In this document: in pieces, positions 1 to 11,361 of the stretch
Position numbering within the stretch: position 1 is the stretch's first letter
Layout of the letters: each line of letters begins with the position of its first letter
Assembly: GCA_963930645.1 (NCBI GenBank)
Contig: OZ005648.1
Coordinates: 104,853,167 to 104,917,166, forward strand
Source: Salticus scenicus
Lineage: Eukaryota > Arthropoda > Arachnida > Araneae > Salticidae
Reading direction: 5' to 3'
DNA: 64,000 nucleotides
Notes under the pieces: generated by a model
What the model saw: the letters and a program-made list of their open reading frames with translations, nothing else
The model's database searches: none
Told to the model about the DNA's origin: nothing
Position numbers and translations under genes: made by a program

Positions 1-1479
1 CATAATTATTGAATAAAAGGCTGCACAATGTCTTCTACCAATATGGAAGAGTTTACACATTTGTTACTTAGCAGATATTGCGCATAATTTTTATTACAGT
101 TCCTTTACTAGATGACATTACGCACATTTATTGGTACTGACAAGAGAATGAAGCATTGAATGTCTGGGAATGTACCGTGAGACAACTTTCATGAGTAACT
201 GAACGTGTTTAAGAGTTTACTTGTCCTGGGTGATTCCAGGAAAGCTGCTCCATCTACATCGATAAGTGCAACAATTGAGGACACCGACAGAAAGGTCAGC
301 AAACGAAACATTCAATCTAAAAAGAAGATGCATTAAGTTTAAGTTAAACATGTCATCTAGTGAGTTAACGTTAGTTTGTAATCTTATCTGGGCTTGTTGT
401 TTTCGAGTTTTTATTATTTTTTCTCTAAATAAATTTCTAATTCTTTTCATTTTCTTTTCTTATGTTTTAATTATTATATTGAAATATCCATTCCCAATAT
501 AAAACCTTTTACATTTTTTAGTTACTGAAATATTTTAATATTGTTTTTTTTTTTTATATATATATATATTTCTTTAACAGTTTTGACTGATTAAATAAAA
601 TAGAAATCAATTATATATATGTGTGTATATGTGTGTGTGAGTGTTTATATACCTGGTGTAAAAGATAAAAGCAAAAATATAGAAGTACATTTTTATAGAA
701 TTTTGTTGACAACAAAACTGTGCGAAATCATAAATAAACACTATTTTTGAATATAGGAAATGATCTTCCTGAAATTTTTATTGTAAAGGGTAATTCAAAC
801 AATTTTAAATAAGAAAAACATGATTAAAAAAAAAAACTGTTTTACTATTTTTTATAGTAAATGAAATTGTCAAGTTTCTTTTTCTTTTCTTTTTTTTTTT
901 TTTTTTTTAATATAAATGCTGGGAAAAATTTATAATCAATTAAACATTTTTCTTCATTTATTTTTCTTTAATCTGTGCTTTTGGACTAAAATAGAACATT
1001 AGTGTACTTATTTATGGGGCAATATAAATATTTACAAAAGTTTAAAATATATAGATTGACAATAATTTATAAATATTTCAAGATAGTCATTAAATTACCA
1101 TTAGATTTACCACAATAACATAGATATACCAACTAGAATAAAAGAAAAAGAAAAAAGAAAACACTTTTTCATACATAGCAAGATAAAATACAGCAAATGT
1201 TATACACTCTAGGACAAAAAAAGAAAAAAAAAAGACACAGCAAGAAGGAGTGAAGCAAATTGGACACAAATTGATATGCATACAGGTTTCAACAGGAAAT
1301 GCAAAATTTTTAAGTTTGGCCGCCAATAAATGAGCACGTGACGTTGTAGCGCATCTTAACTACGCAACTGTCAAGATGTTAAAGAAGGGAAATTTTGAAT
1401 CTAGGTCATAAATTCTTTGTGGTTTTCATTCAGTGTACTCAGACAGATGATAAATATGTATCGTGATCGACCATATGCA
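1..1479. other. AT-rich spacer, no gene seen
   Basis: This stretch has homopolymer A and T runs and short TA/TG tracts around 557-650. The short open frames on both strands are low-complexity and look like no known family. I see no RNA gene or repeat with clear ends. Confidence 0.6.
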
Positions 1480-2310
1480 CAGATGTGAGCATTTTAGAGA
1501 GGACGTGTCGTTCGACTCAAAGAAGCTGGGTGTTCTAATCGTCGACTCGCTGAACATTTGAATAGAAATTATGCCATTATAAAACGTCGTTGGCAGAAAT
1601 GGGAGAACCATGGCTGAACACAGCGTCAAGAAGGAGGAGTTTGGCCTAGACAGACGACAGAATATGAGGACCAATCAATCATCAGAGTAGAACTCAGAGT
1701 CTAATATTCATCATTATTATCGATCCTACGTGCAAATTGCGCTTCAGTGACAGAAAAGGTCATTAATAGGCGGCTCAAACAAAGAAGACTGAGCTCACAG
1801 CGCACCTTGCACGACTAGCAATTACTTCTGTACACAAACAAGCCCGTTTGCAGTAGTCATAGGCACATGGAATGAAGCCGGTTTGAGTAGAATTTTCTTA
1901 ATTGGTGAGTCCCGCTCAGATTTGAGGCTCGATGGCCAGGGAAAAAGTGTCTGAAGACGCCCATGAAAAAGGAGGGAGTCCAACCAGACTATCGTCAGCC
2001 ACACTGTTCGACAACCAGGAGTGATAGTTTGGGCTGCCATTTCATAGCAGGAGCCCTCTGCTTGTCATTCGCTGCATTTTTACTGCACAGCAGTACGTCG
2101 ACGGAAGTCTACCCTCCGTTGTGTTAAACTTCATATTACGCCATCTTGAGCTTATAATTCAGCGTGAAAATACTTGCCCGTACACGGAGATAATTTCAAC
2201 TACTTTGTTTTCTTGATTTTTCAACATTACCATGGTAAGCAAAGTTGCCGGTTCTTTATCCCACTGAGAACGCTTGGAGCATTGTAAAAAACAGCCCTAC
2301 AATCAGCCTA
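1480..2310 (+). pseudogene. Tc1-like transposase relic
   Basis: This is a decayed coding region of a Tc1/mariner-superfamily DNA transposon, whose intact protein would bind the element ends and cut and paste through a DD34E catalytic core. Reading the plus strand across frames, 2045-2200 translates to RSPLLVI, then TAQQYVDGSLPSVVLNF, then QRENTCPYTE. These match in order the Tc1 segments that lead into the QQDNARPHTA-type block holding the second catalytic aspartate, here changed to E. Around 2230-2310 there is a decayed 'LPW..SP.L.P.E..W' region. Upstream (1500-1680) there is a weak helix-turn-helix-like portion. Many stops and frameshifts are present, and no terminal inverted repeats were found. 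It is old and non-functional. The family assignment is strong; the exact limits are approximate. Confidence 0.85.
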
Positions 2311-3694
2311 GTTTTGTCATGAGTGTCTACGTTTTCTCTGTTTTTACTCAGTTTTTAACCTGTTTTTAAACTGTTTTTACTCTATTTTTTGCATACTTCT
2401 CAATAATTATTTGTACAATACCATAATCAATAGCTGTGCTATTAACACTAAAACTTTCACCAGTATCATTCTTCACTGCTGCATTCATAACTTCTGTAAG
2501 ATGTGTAGATTTCTGTATAGATTTTCAAAATTATTTAACTAATGGAGCCTTGGCCCAGTCACCAATCCTCCCTTACACAGTGTCGGCCAAGCCTCTCTAA
2601 CTAGCCATTATGTAAAGAATGGCACGTGTTGAATTTATTCTGGTTAAGTGCACAAATTTTATAACTTAAATAAAACCTTAATATAACAGTATTTATAAAA
2701 TCCCACTTAGTTTAATTTATTTAAATTGGGTTGTCTGAAAAAAATCATACAAATTATATTTAAAAAATTTACATTTTGGATTGATAAACTTTTTTTTTTA
2801 TTATTATTATTATTTTAATAATCAATGCATTACTGGAAATAAAAATAAATTATATCTCATTTATTTATATAATAAAACTAATACTGATCTATACTAATGG
2901 ATGCTACACATTAATATTTTTGTATTTATAACAAATGACTTTAGAAAGAGAAAAAGAAAATATTAAACAACAAAAAATAATCATAGTTTCAATATTTTTT
3001 TATTATTTTTTTATTAAAATTTAAATGCTAAAAAGTAGCTCAATGAAACTAAGGTAGATGTCCAATGGCAGCAGTAGCTTTGACTACCATGTAATGAGAA
3101 ATTGCTAAATTATTTTTAAATACTAAAATTAAAGGGTGGGCCAAGCCTCCCTTATGTCCAAGGCTTTGAGGTTTCTCCTAAAGCAATCATATGTAGTTTT
3201 CAGAATTCACACGAACACACTTTTCATATATAATAAACATATCAAATTTTTGCTAACAAAACACAGTTTTAAAAATTTGCTAGTCTCCTAATTAAATTTG
3301 AGGGATTTCTTAGTGTTTAAGTTCTAATTCATTGTTGGATCGAGTGAATTAGGAAATTTTCTGAAAATGTGGACAAAAGTGTGAATTCGGAATCTAGATT
3401 ATTGAAGAAATAATATTGTTCGGGAAATACTTTACGAAGTTTGAAGATTTCCTGGTATGTGAATATTCTTTAATAGTTAAGGACTGCTGATTGGATTTTT
3501 GAAGATTATGTTTTGAAGCAAATTCTTCCTCTAATAATAGTATTTAAGCAATAACGAATTTAATATAAATCGTTATAACGAGTTCATTATCGTATATTGT
3601 AACCTTGCTTATAGAGATATCATTAATTATATTTTTCATTTGTTCAAGGGTGTCTTTTCTAATATAGATTGAAATAAGACATAACCAAAGACCG
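2311..3694. other. AT-rich spacer containing one copy of a dispersed repeat
   Basis: No gene is visible. The segment 2818-3034 recurs at 4830-5036 and is listed separately. The remainder is AT-rich with polyT and (TTA)n around 2790-2818. Confidence 0.55.
2818..3034 (+). repeat. Direct repeat, copy 1 (partner 4830-5036)
   Basis: From ATAATCAATGCATTACTGGA onward this aligns with 4830-5036 in the same orientation, sharing long blocks such as ACAAATGACTTTAGA, with scattered substitutions and small indels. It is an old dispersed or tandem duplication of unknown class. The MITEs at 3695 and 4126 lie between the copies. Confidence 0.8.
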
Positions 3695-3928
3695 TACCCC
3701 ACTAAAAATAATCTTAAGATTTTCTCTAAAAATATCTGCAGAATGTCTTAAATTATTTGGCTTATTCTTAAGAAAGTTTACAAAATGTCTTTATAATGTC
3801 TTCAAAATTTCTGCAGATATTTTATGGGAATAGATAATTCTTCAAAGTATTTTAAAATATTTAAAGAATGTCTTGAAAAATAAATATTATTTTCTCAAGA
3901 ATATCTTCGGATTATGTTTAGTGGGGTA
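3695..3928. mobile_element. MITE with CCCCACTAAA inverted ends, TA target
   Basis: The left end TACCCCACTAAAAATAAT is the reverse complement of the right end ATTATGTTTAGTGGGGTA with one mismatch. Terminal TA on both sides suits a Tc1/mariner-type TA target. The 234 bp has no coding capacity. The interior repeats a 'tctgcagatat / atgtctt' theme in both orientations, so the whole element can fold back. Confidence 0.75.
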
Positions 3929-4125
3929 TTTAATTATGATATGAATAAAGTATTAGAAATATTTAAAAAATAGGTACATTGGCAGGCTAATGTATACCTG
4001 ATAGTTATATAAAGTTAACTATATAAACGAACAAAAGAATATATAACATAAATAAAAGATAAAATTAATGACAAACTTAATCGAAGCTTTTCTTCATTGC
4101 AAATTCAAGTTATATAAAGTGTTTG

Positions 4126-4451
4126 ACCATAGCCTCCTAAACTAGATGCCTGACGCGTTGTTCGTAAACTTGACAACAGTTCAAACGGTAAACAGCGCCA
4201 CCTGGTAGAGATTGCGCAACTTTTTTATTCAAATGTCACCAATAATTTTAAGAAGTGATATATGATATGTGTAATTAACGTTTCTTCGACTGTATTTGCA
4301 TTTTATGCATATGAAATCCCACATTTAAAAAATTTTGGTGACTGTTGAATAAAAAAGTCGCGCAATCTGTACCAGGTGGCACTGTCTACCGCTTGAACTG
4401 TTGCCAAGTTTACGAGCAACGCGACAGGCATCTAGTTTAGGAGGCTATGGT
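4126..4451. mobile_element. Foldback MITE with arms of about 130 bp
   Basis: The left arm begins ACCATAGCCTCCTAAACTAG and the right arm ends with its exact complement. The arms pair for about 130 bp with scattered mismatches and include a 'gccacctggta' block. The central loop is about 60 bp. There is no ORF. A shorter diverged relative sits at 43014-43140. No unambiguous target duplication is visible. Confidence 0.85.
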
Positions 4452-4829
4452 TAGACTATACAAAAATGAAAAATCATATTCTTGCAAAAATAGAATAAAT
4501 AAATAAATAAATAAAATGATACAATAACAGTAAGGCGTATGTTATTTAAGTAATTTAAACAAAATACTACACAGCAGAGAAAAAGAATGATTAAAAAAAA
4601 TATGATAAATAGAGTTATGCTAAAAAAGAGAAGTTTTTGCTTTAAAGAAGAGTAAGATTTTTAATAACCACAACACATTTCTTTTTCAATATTTATTAAA
4701 ATTCGAAGATAATTTCGTAATCGCTTAATAGTATATGGCACGTTATGCAATAAAGAATTAAAATGTTTTCCTAATATTTATCTATTTTTTTCTTAAGCGT
4801 GCTTATGAATTGGAGATAAAATAGAAATA
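4452..4829. other. AT-rich spacer
   Basis: Contains an (AAAT)n tract at about 4493-4515 and A-rich runs. No gene or defined repeat was seen. Confidence 0.6.
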
Positions 4830-5036
4830 ATAATTAATGCATTACTGGAAGTAGAAATAAATTATATTTATTTATATAGTAAAACTAATACTGGCATACA
4901 CTAATAGATGCCACTTATTAATATTGTTGTGTTTGTAACAAATGACTTTAGAGAGAGAGAAAGAAAATATTAAAAAACAAAAATTAATCATAGTTTCATG
5001 AAAAAAAAATAGTTTATTAAAATATAAATGTTAAAA
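4830..5036 (+). repeat. Direct repeat, copy 2 (partner 2818-3034)
   Basis: Second copy of the repeat starting ATAATTAATGCATTACTGGA, with several small indels relative to copy 1. Confidence 0.8.
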
Positions 5037-5422
5037 TATTAATTATGCAGGAAAAGTTATATCTATTTTTTTATGAAAACAATTTAGAATAAATTGTAAA
5101 ACATTTAGAGTAAATTTGTAATTATTAAAATAGTATACATTACTTATCTATCGAAATAAGTATTTCAAAAACATTTCATAATGTACACTGTATGTATGTG
5201 TTCTTGCTTGTGTGTATTAACTTATGAAGATACTTTTCGTTTTATAGTTCCACTTATTGAGTATTTCGAACATTTATTTAAACACAGTAAAATAGCATGC
5301 ATGGTTTGTGTGCATGTGAATAAGCACAAATTCCATAATAAGTTTTTAAAAGAAACAAAACAAAAATTAAAATAAATTTAACTAGGGAAATTTATACTCA
5401 TAATTAACGCTTTCTTTTTTTT
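5037..5422. other. AT-rich spacer
   Basis: A 64-codon open frame at 5181-5375 has no recognisable domain. It is probably fortuitous. Confidence 0.5.
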
Positions 5423-5600
5423 AAGTGAAAACTTCTTTATGCCCGTTGAACACTTTTGGGTGAACAAAAATCATGAAACTCGCGTCATCGTCAGCGAACA
5501 CTTTCCATTTGAAGTGAAAACTTCTTTAGGCGTGTTGAGCACTTTTGGGGGAACAAAAAACTTGGAACTCGCGACATCGTCAGCGAACGCTTTGAAATTC
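5423..5600 (+). repeat. Two-copy 89 bp tandem repeat
   Basis: The unit starts AAGTGAAAACTTCTTTA at 5423 and again at 5512. Both units carry 'cacttttggg.gaacaaaaa' and 'cgtcagcgaac'. A 60-codon frame crosses it (5439-5621), but 89 is not a multiple of three, so the repeat is not keeping a protein frame. Confidence 0.85.
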
Positions 5601-5861
5601 TGCAGGCGTTCATTACCATGACAACACATTCACCACATCTGGTCTGGAAGAAACATATATTTTACCAATTGACATCACGTGGTTTTTCTACTAGGAATAA
5701 AAATTGCAAATTTCAAAATGCTTCAATTTTCTTCTAAATTCTTTCAAACTTTCTGTGCGCCATTAACAGCACAGGGGATAGTTGCATTTCAAATTTCATT
5801 GATTTTGGAAAAAAATTACATTTTAATTAGAAATTAAATTTTATTCTAATACGCGTATTTC

Positions 5862-6309
5862 AAATTCTAATTATGATTAAATTATTTTTAATACATCATT
5901 CGAAAGATATTTAAAAGTACTTTTATATTATTGAAAGTGGAATTCGAGATTTCAGCTGATTTACACGTTTTGAGGTGTCCTGAATCGGTTTTCTTTTGTA
6001 TCCCAGCTACTAATTAAAATAATTAGATAAGCAATGCATCATTAGAAAGCTTTGTTGATTTGGAATCGAACAGTATATTACAGAAATTTCTACCGCCAGA
6101 TGGCGCTATAATATTTTAAAATTTCAATATTTAAAATTCTAATTATGATTAAATTATTTTTAATACACCATTCAAATGATATTTTAAAGTTCTTTTATAT
6201 TATCGAAAGTGGAATTCGAGATTTCAGCTGATTTACACGCTTTGAGGTGTCCTGAATCGGTTTTCTTTTGTATCTCAGCTACTAATTAAAATAATTTCAT
6301 AAGTAATCA
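5862..6309 (+). repeat. Two-copy direct repeat, period 272 bp
   Basis: Blocks at 5862-6032 and 6134-6309 share long stretches including GAAAGTGGAATTCGAGATTT and CCTGAATCGGTTTTCTTTTG. The 100 bp between them includes 'ccgccagatggcgct', a type of motif often seen at DNA-transposon ends. The function is unknown. Confidence 0.85.
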
Positions 6310-6628
6310 ATATTTTTACCAAATATAAGTCTTAGTTCATTTAATTTGGGTAGCAACAAATTTTGTGCCAAATCATATAATACAGATCATAAACACTTCT
6401 TTACGAACCAAAAATAATTTGAAAATAATAATCTAATAGCTCGACGATACAATTCACAAGTTACTTAGTTTTCATTTCTATCGGCAATCCCCAAAGACTG
6501 CTTTGATATTTTCTTTTTCTTTTTTTTTTTTTTTTAAGTGTTTATATGAATAATATACACTTTATGCATATTCTCAAATTGTTCTTTAGTATATAACGAT
6601 CTTTGTGATATAACAAAACCAAAGTTTT
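6310..6628. other. AT-rich spacer
   Basis: PolyT at 6511-6534. No gene was seen. Confidence 0.55.
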
Positions 6629-7088
6629 GATGAATGTTATAAGAGACATAATAAAGAGAAATCTTTTCCTTCCTGAAAAGATTCGTCCTAAGCCGTTCTG
6701 ATAATCTTCCGTTATTTGCATTTTAATTGAAATAACTTTTTGTATATAGCAAGAGACATCCTATGTTGCAGGCTCAATGTAATTAGCTTTTCTATCAAAT
6801 ACCAGATTACTAAAATTACTTGCTGTACCCAAAGGACAGACAAAGGGAAAGTATCCAATCAAAAAACCTTCTCAAAAAAGTTCTTTGGAAATTGATTGTG
6901 AATTCTTAAGCGCTTTTTTTCTCATTAGCATAATAATTGAACTTTTATGCGTGAAGTGTTTTAATGACTGTGGAAAATGCGACTTTTTCATTTAAACTTA
7001 CAAAAATGATCGCTTTTGAAAAAGAAATGAAATTCGTTTCACTAGAAACTCCGTATTTTAACGAGAATTCACTCTAAAGTTACTTTTT
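6629..7088 (+). repeat. Dispersed repeat, copy 1 (partner 29011-29467)
   Basis: From GATGAATG to the AT-rich end this aligns collinearly with 29011-29467, roughly 85% identical by eye. Shared blocks include CAGGCTCAATGTAATTAGCT and CCAAAGGACAGACAAAGGGA. There is no long ORF in either copy and no clear terminal repeats, so the class is unknown. Both copies are followed, 120 bp or less downstream, by a TA microsatellite. Confidence 0.85.
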
Positions 7089-7210
7089 ATTTTGCTTTTA
7101 TGTATTTCTGTTTCTTAAAACACGTTATAGTAATATTAAAAATATCCAAAAAATGATTTTTTTTGTTTTAAGGGAAATGTTTTTAATGATTTAGGTTTAT
7201 CCAAATTAAA

Positions 7211-7215
7211 CTCTG

Positions 7216-7275
<60 letters not shown>
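7211..7275. repeat. (CT)n(AT)n microsatellite
   Basis: A CT tract runs straight into an AT tract. Open frames crossing it are low-complexity. Confidence 0.95.
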
Positions 7276-7283
<8 letters not shown>

Positions 7284-7412
7284 TATAACAACTGAATATA
7301 TATAAGTGTTATCGTAGATTTAATGAAGATCAAGATCATAATTGATAAAAAAAAAAAAAAAAAAAACATTCTCATGAAGAAGGATTTTTTTTTTTTTTTT
7401 TTTGTAAAGAAG

Positions 7413-7540
7413 TTTGTCGATAGAGGGCGCTGTGCGTGACCAAATTACATATTTTCATGAAAAACTGTACATATTCACAAGTAACTGTTTACAGTTATTA
7501 AAATTGGCATATTTAGAGCAATTTGTAGCTGTAACTAAGA
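7413..7540 (+). repeat. Dispersed repeat with GATAGAGGGCGCTGTG end (partner on minus strand near 57300-57400)
   Basis: GATAGAGGGCGCTGTGCGTG and the following 'tttcatgaaaaactg' recur as the reverse complement at about 57340-57397, and the similarity decays beyond. This resembles a MITE end ('agagggcgct'). The other end was not located. Confidence 0.65.
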
Positions 7541-7809
7541 TGGGATGGAATCGAAACTTTATAGACAGACATTTCAAAGGATACGCTAAAAAATTCAATA
7601 ATAATAATAATAATAACAATAATAATCATAATCGCTAGGTGGCGCAATTTAGTACAAATTCTTGAAATGATATGTAATAAATAACTATGGTCTAATTTAA
7701 CATTTTTAAACATTGCGATATTTAAAACTGTTATTGTCACATGCTGAAGCGTTATCTCATTACCAAGAAAGATAATTTTGGCACTGCAAGTGAAGAAGAA
7801 AACAATCTG

Positions 7810-7963
7810 ATTTGCATAAGCAGATGGATTCAACGTAAGTTCTGGGTATAAAAGTCGAGTGAGTAGCATTCTTTCAGTAACGATGGCTGTTAGTTTACCA
7901 GAACGTGTGATAATATTGGGATTATTTTGCGGATACTTGGCTGACAGTAAAGACAATATGTGA
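7810..7963 (+). promoter_or_regulatory. Promoter-like cluster: octamer, TATA box, initiator and short ORF
   Basis: An ATTTGCAT octamer (7810-7817), a TATAAAAG box (7847-7854) and a TCAGT initiator (7874-7878, A at 7876) occur in order. The 29 bp from the TATA start to the initiator A is the arthropod Pol II spacing. An ATG at 7883 opens a 26-codon frame (MAVSLPERVIILGLF... to TGA at 7961-7963). Its first residues resemble the N-terminal helix-turn-helix start of several transposable-element proteins. No longer coding sequence follows. It is probably the 5' end of a dead element; a real promoter is possible. This is inference from motif order and spacing. Confidence 0.4.
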
Positions 7964-8312
7964 CAGATCACCAGCGTTTAGCTGCAGTCGGCTGTTGATC
8001 TGTTACTCGAACACTGCGCTTTACACCGCTAAAAGCGGTCTCTAATTATAAACTTAAAGTTTTTAAGCCCTTCAATAGTTAACTAAGTTATTAATCTAAC
8101 TAAGCACTAATTATTTACAGTAACTAAGTTTCATAATTAAGTTTATAATTAAGCTTATTTAAGGCTTAAGTAGTCTAATATCATACATAAAGATGTTTGC
8201 ATTAAAATTTGTAGCTTGTTTGAATTTTAATGTATTTTCTCCTAATGGAAATTCTTTTAATTTTTTTTTTTTTCGCATAACCTATGAGGGCATTCTTTGG
8301 ATTGTCTATATG

Positions 8313-8729
8313 CAGGGTGGCTATAATTAAACTTACCCTTTAAAAAGCATCCTACAGCGCAAACGGGTGAAGGAATTCAACGAAATATGGTATATAGACT
8401 ATACACGAAATGCGCTCAAGGAATTTCGAAAGAAAAATTACTTCTAAAATGTCCACCAGAGAGCGCTTTTCTTTCTGGAAAAAACATTAAATTTAACACA
8501 ATAAACGACCAAAACAGAATGCAGAAACAATATTAACATTAATGTTTTTCCGGAAAAAGTGTTCTCTGGCGCATATTTTGGATTTTATTTTTTATTTTTT
8601 ATATATTTTTACCGAAATTCCGTGAGCGCATCTCGTGTATAGACTATATAACAAGTTTCGTTGCATTCCGTTCACCCGCTTTCGCTGTAGAATGCTGTTT
8701 TTAGAGGAAGTTTAATTATAATCACCCTG
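8313..8729. mobile_element. Foldback MITE with mariner-like CAGGGTG ends
   Basis: The left end CAGGGTGGCTATAATTAAAC and the right end (reverse complement CAGGGTGATTATAATTAAAC) define a 417 bp element. The right side is followed by TA; the left flank is TG, probably a mutated TA. The arms stay complementary almost to the centre, including 'ccagagagcgctttt' against 'aaaagtgttctctgg', so nearly the whole element forms one hairpin. It has no coding capacity. TA target and CAGGGTG ends point to a Tc1/mariner transposase in trans. Confidence 0.9.
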
Positions 8730-8885
8730 TATAAATTTTACATTCATTTCAGTTACAGCTGCAGAGAGCTCTGAGTAAGCCAAGTTATAATTACGATCTC
8801 CCTGTATATAAATCAAAGATTTTTCTCCACCATACTCTATAAAGCAACAAACATAAATTTTATCATACTTACAATAAACCAAAAA

Positions 8886-8925
<40 letters not shown>

Positions 8926-9343
8926 CCGACATCGTATTAATTACTACAAAATTCGTCGGACAAATAACACCAATTTACATCTGTATCGCATATACTGAAA
9001 AAAAAAAAGAACAACGCTTCTAAAATTAATGAGAATTGAATATGAAACTAAATAAAATATGTATACATGTACATATGGTTTAATGTAATGGCATTCACGT
9101 GGAAAGCCATTACATTGTACAGAAGGAAAAAAAATGCTAATAGTACATAATTTAATTTTTACTAATATCATCATACAAATGTGTTTTGAAGTTCTTTCAG
9201 CAAATAAATGTGAAACTATTAATTTTAAAGTTAAATACGATCCAGGATTCTTTGTGAAATAATCATAGGAAAATTATAAAACTAGAGTGAAAATTTTCTT
9301 CATAATACATAAGATTTTTTACGACTTTTTTCTTTTTCTTTTA

Positions 9344-9375
<32 letters not shown>

Positions 9376-9770
9376 TTATTAGTTTTCAAATGCTTCACTT
9401 CTTTGGATATTAGTTACTTAATGTATAATTTGTCATGAATATGCTCTTTAAAATATAAAATAGTTTTCATTTTAAAATAAATTTATACTTTCAATTAAAA
9501 AAAAAAAAAGAGCTTTAATTTAGAAGAAAAATATGAAAAAGGCTTTATTTTGATTTGCAAATTTTATCTTTTGTATTATTAATTTAAAATGTTCTAAATA
9601 GATCCACAGACATTTTTCAATAAAATACTGTAAACCATACTAATGAAGATTAGTATGTCTTGTGGTTTAAAGCAATTTTCTTTACAGTTAACACCAAGCA
9701 TGTTTCGATTTACGTCTTGATTACAGATTGATTAGAATTAGTTAATATAATTTTGAATATTACTCTGTAT
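8730..9770. other. AT-rich spacer with (AT)n and polyT
   Basis: A perfect (AT)n lies at 8888-8923 and a polyT at about 9349-9373. A hairpin with 11 bp arms (AATGTAATGGC at 9082-9092, complement at 9106-9116) is visible. No gene was seen. Confidence 0.6.
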
Positions 9771-10237
9771 GCTGAGAAAAAAAATATATACCGCCTTCAT
9801 CTAGAATGAATAAGTTGGTCATTTTCTAAATCCCTTAATTAGAAATATAGATTTCCGAGCTGTGCGCATAAGACACGCCAATAAACTGAATACACGAAAT
9901 TATCGAGAATTTCTAGCCGACACATTTATAGATGGTGAAATAATATTCTGAATATTCTGAATCTTTTGAAAGCGAGAAATTCTCGCTTGGTTTTCTGTAA
10001 TTGGGTAATAAACCAAGATTATAGTTTCGGAAACCCGCTTCTCGTATTCGCATTTATTTGTAGAGATTTTTAAATAACTTTGCCTTCGAGAATGTAGAGA
10101 AATGCTCTAGAATTCTAATAGGGGTTTCTAGAACTCATTTTCAAAATGGACTAGAATTTATAAGGATAACATGGAACTGTTTTCTCTAGAGCCACAATTT
10201 AGATTCTAGTTGTCAGTTACAGAACTTTTTCTCAGTG
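9771..10237. mobile_element. MITE with CACTGAGAAAAA-type ends (CACTA/Chapaev-like)
   Basis: The right end reads TTTTTCTCAGTG and the left end GCTGAGAAAAA, a near-perfect inverted pair with the left CA lost. TAT flanks both sides (9768-9770, 10238-10240), consistent with a 3 bp target duplication as in CACTA elements. The 467 bp interior is non-coding and rich in 'tctaga' motifs. Confidence 0.6.
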
Positions 10238-11361
10238 TATTAAAAACAAAATTTACTTTCCTATCATGAATAAACTCGATTATTTCAAACATTAAGTTTA
10301 ACAATCTGCAATGTATACAATGGAATATAATGATCTAGAGCGCAGTAAATTTATTTAATGATTAATTCATTTTGCCGTACCTTTTGTGTTACCTTTTATT
10401 ATTCGCTCAATACATTTGTAATGAAGCTACATGTTAAGCTACACTCAAAAGAATATTTACTGAATTGACTTTCTGATTTGTTTTATTAGTTCATTTACTT
10501 ATCAAATACTTCCACTAACTGTATATTAGAAAGCTATTACAAGCCGATGATTGATTTCTTCAATCAGATCATAAATAGTAAAATATTTAAATTACTGTAT
10601 TGGCCCTATTCCATTCACGTTTGTTTCCAAATTTATATGCATTGTAACAAGCATGAAATTTTTAACTGTAAATTTATTTCTTACGAATATAACTGATAAA
10701 TTTGTGATATTTAATGAATGGAATTTGAATATTTCACAATGTAGATAGATAAAATATGTTTTAACTTTAAGTAATGATTTTGAAAATTAAATGTCTTCTC
10801 AGCTATTTTTAACTGTAAAAAGATTTACATAATTAATCTATGATATCTTATAAAGAGGCATTTCATTAAAATCATATTAAAAAAAAAAAAAAAAAAAAGA
10901 AAGAAAAATCAATTCATAATGTTTTTCTTTTCTTCTTTTAAGTTGTTTATGTGTAGATATAAATATATAAGGAAATAAAAATACATAACGTTAAATAAAA
11001 ATTAGAATTTTTTTAAATATAAGTATATCAATAAGAAATGTAATTTTATAATGAATAAATGACGTAGATACAGGTTTAGGTTTGGAATATACAAAATTTA
11101 ACTAAATAACTAAATAGTTCAATTCTGATATTACTGTCTTGAGTATAATTTTGATTTCTATAGAAAAAAATAATGTTATTTGTAATTTGTAAAATAGTAA
11201 ACGAGATTTCACAATACATTTTAAAAGATAAGTAAAAAAATATCTATCTATCTATCTATATATATATATATATCTATATATATATATATATATATACTCT
11301 TTTCAATAAGCTAAATATTTTATTACTACCTTTTTTTTTTTCTTTTTTTTTACATTATGTA
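10238..11361. other. AT-rich spacer
   Basis: PolyA at about 10880-10898 and (TATC)n(TA)n at 11243-11296. No gene or defined element was seen. Confidence 0.6.

Noticed and set aside
2525..3180. 'ggccaagcctc' phrases at about 2582 and 3137 as a repeat
   Set aside because: The match is only about a dozen bases with no extension.
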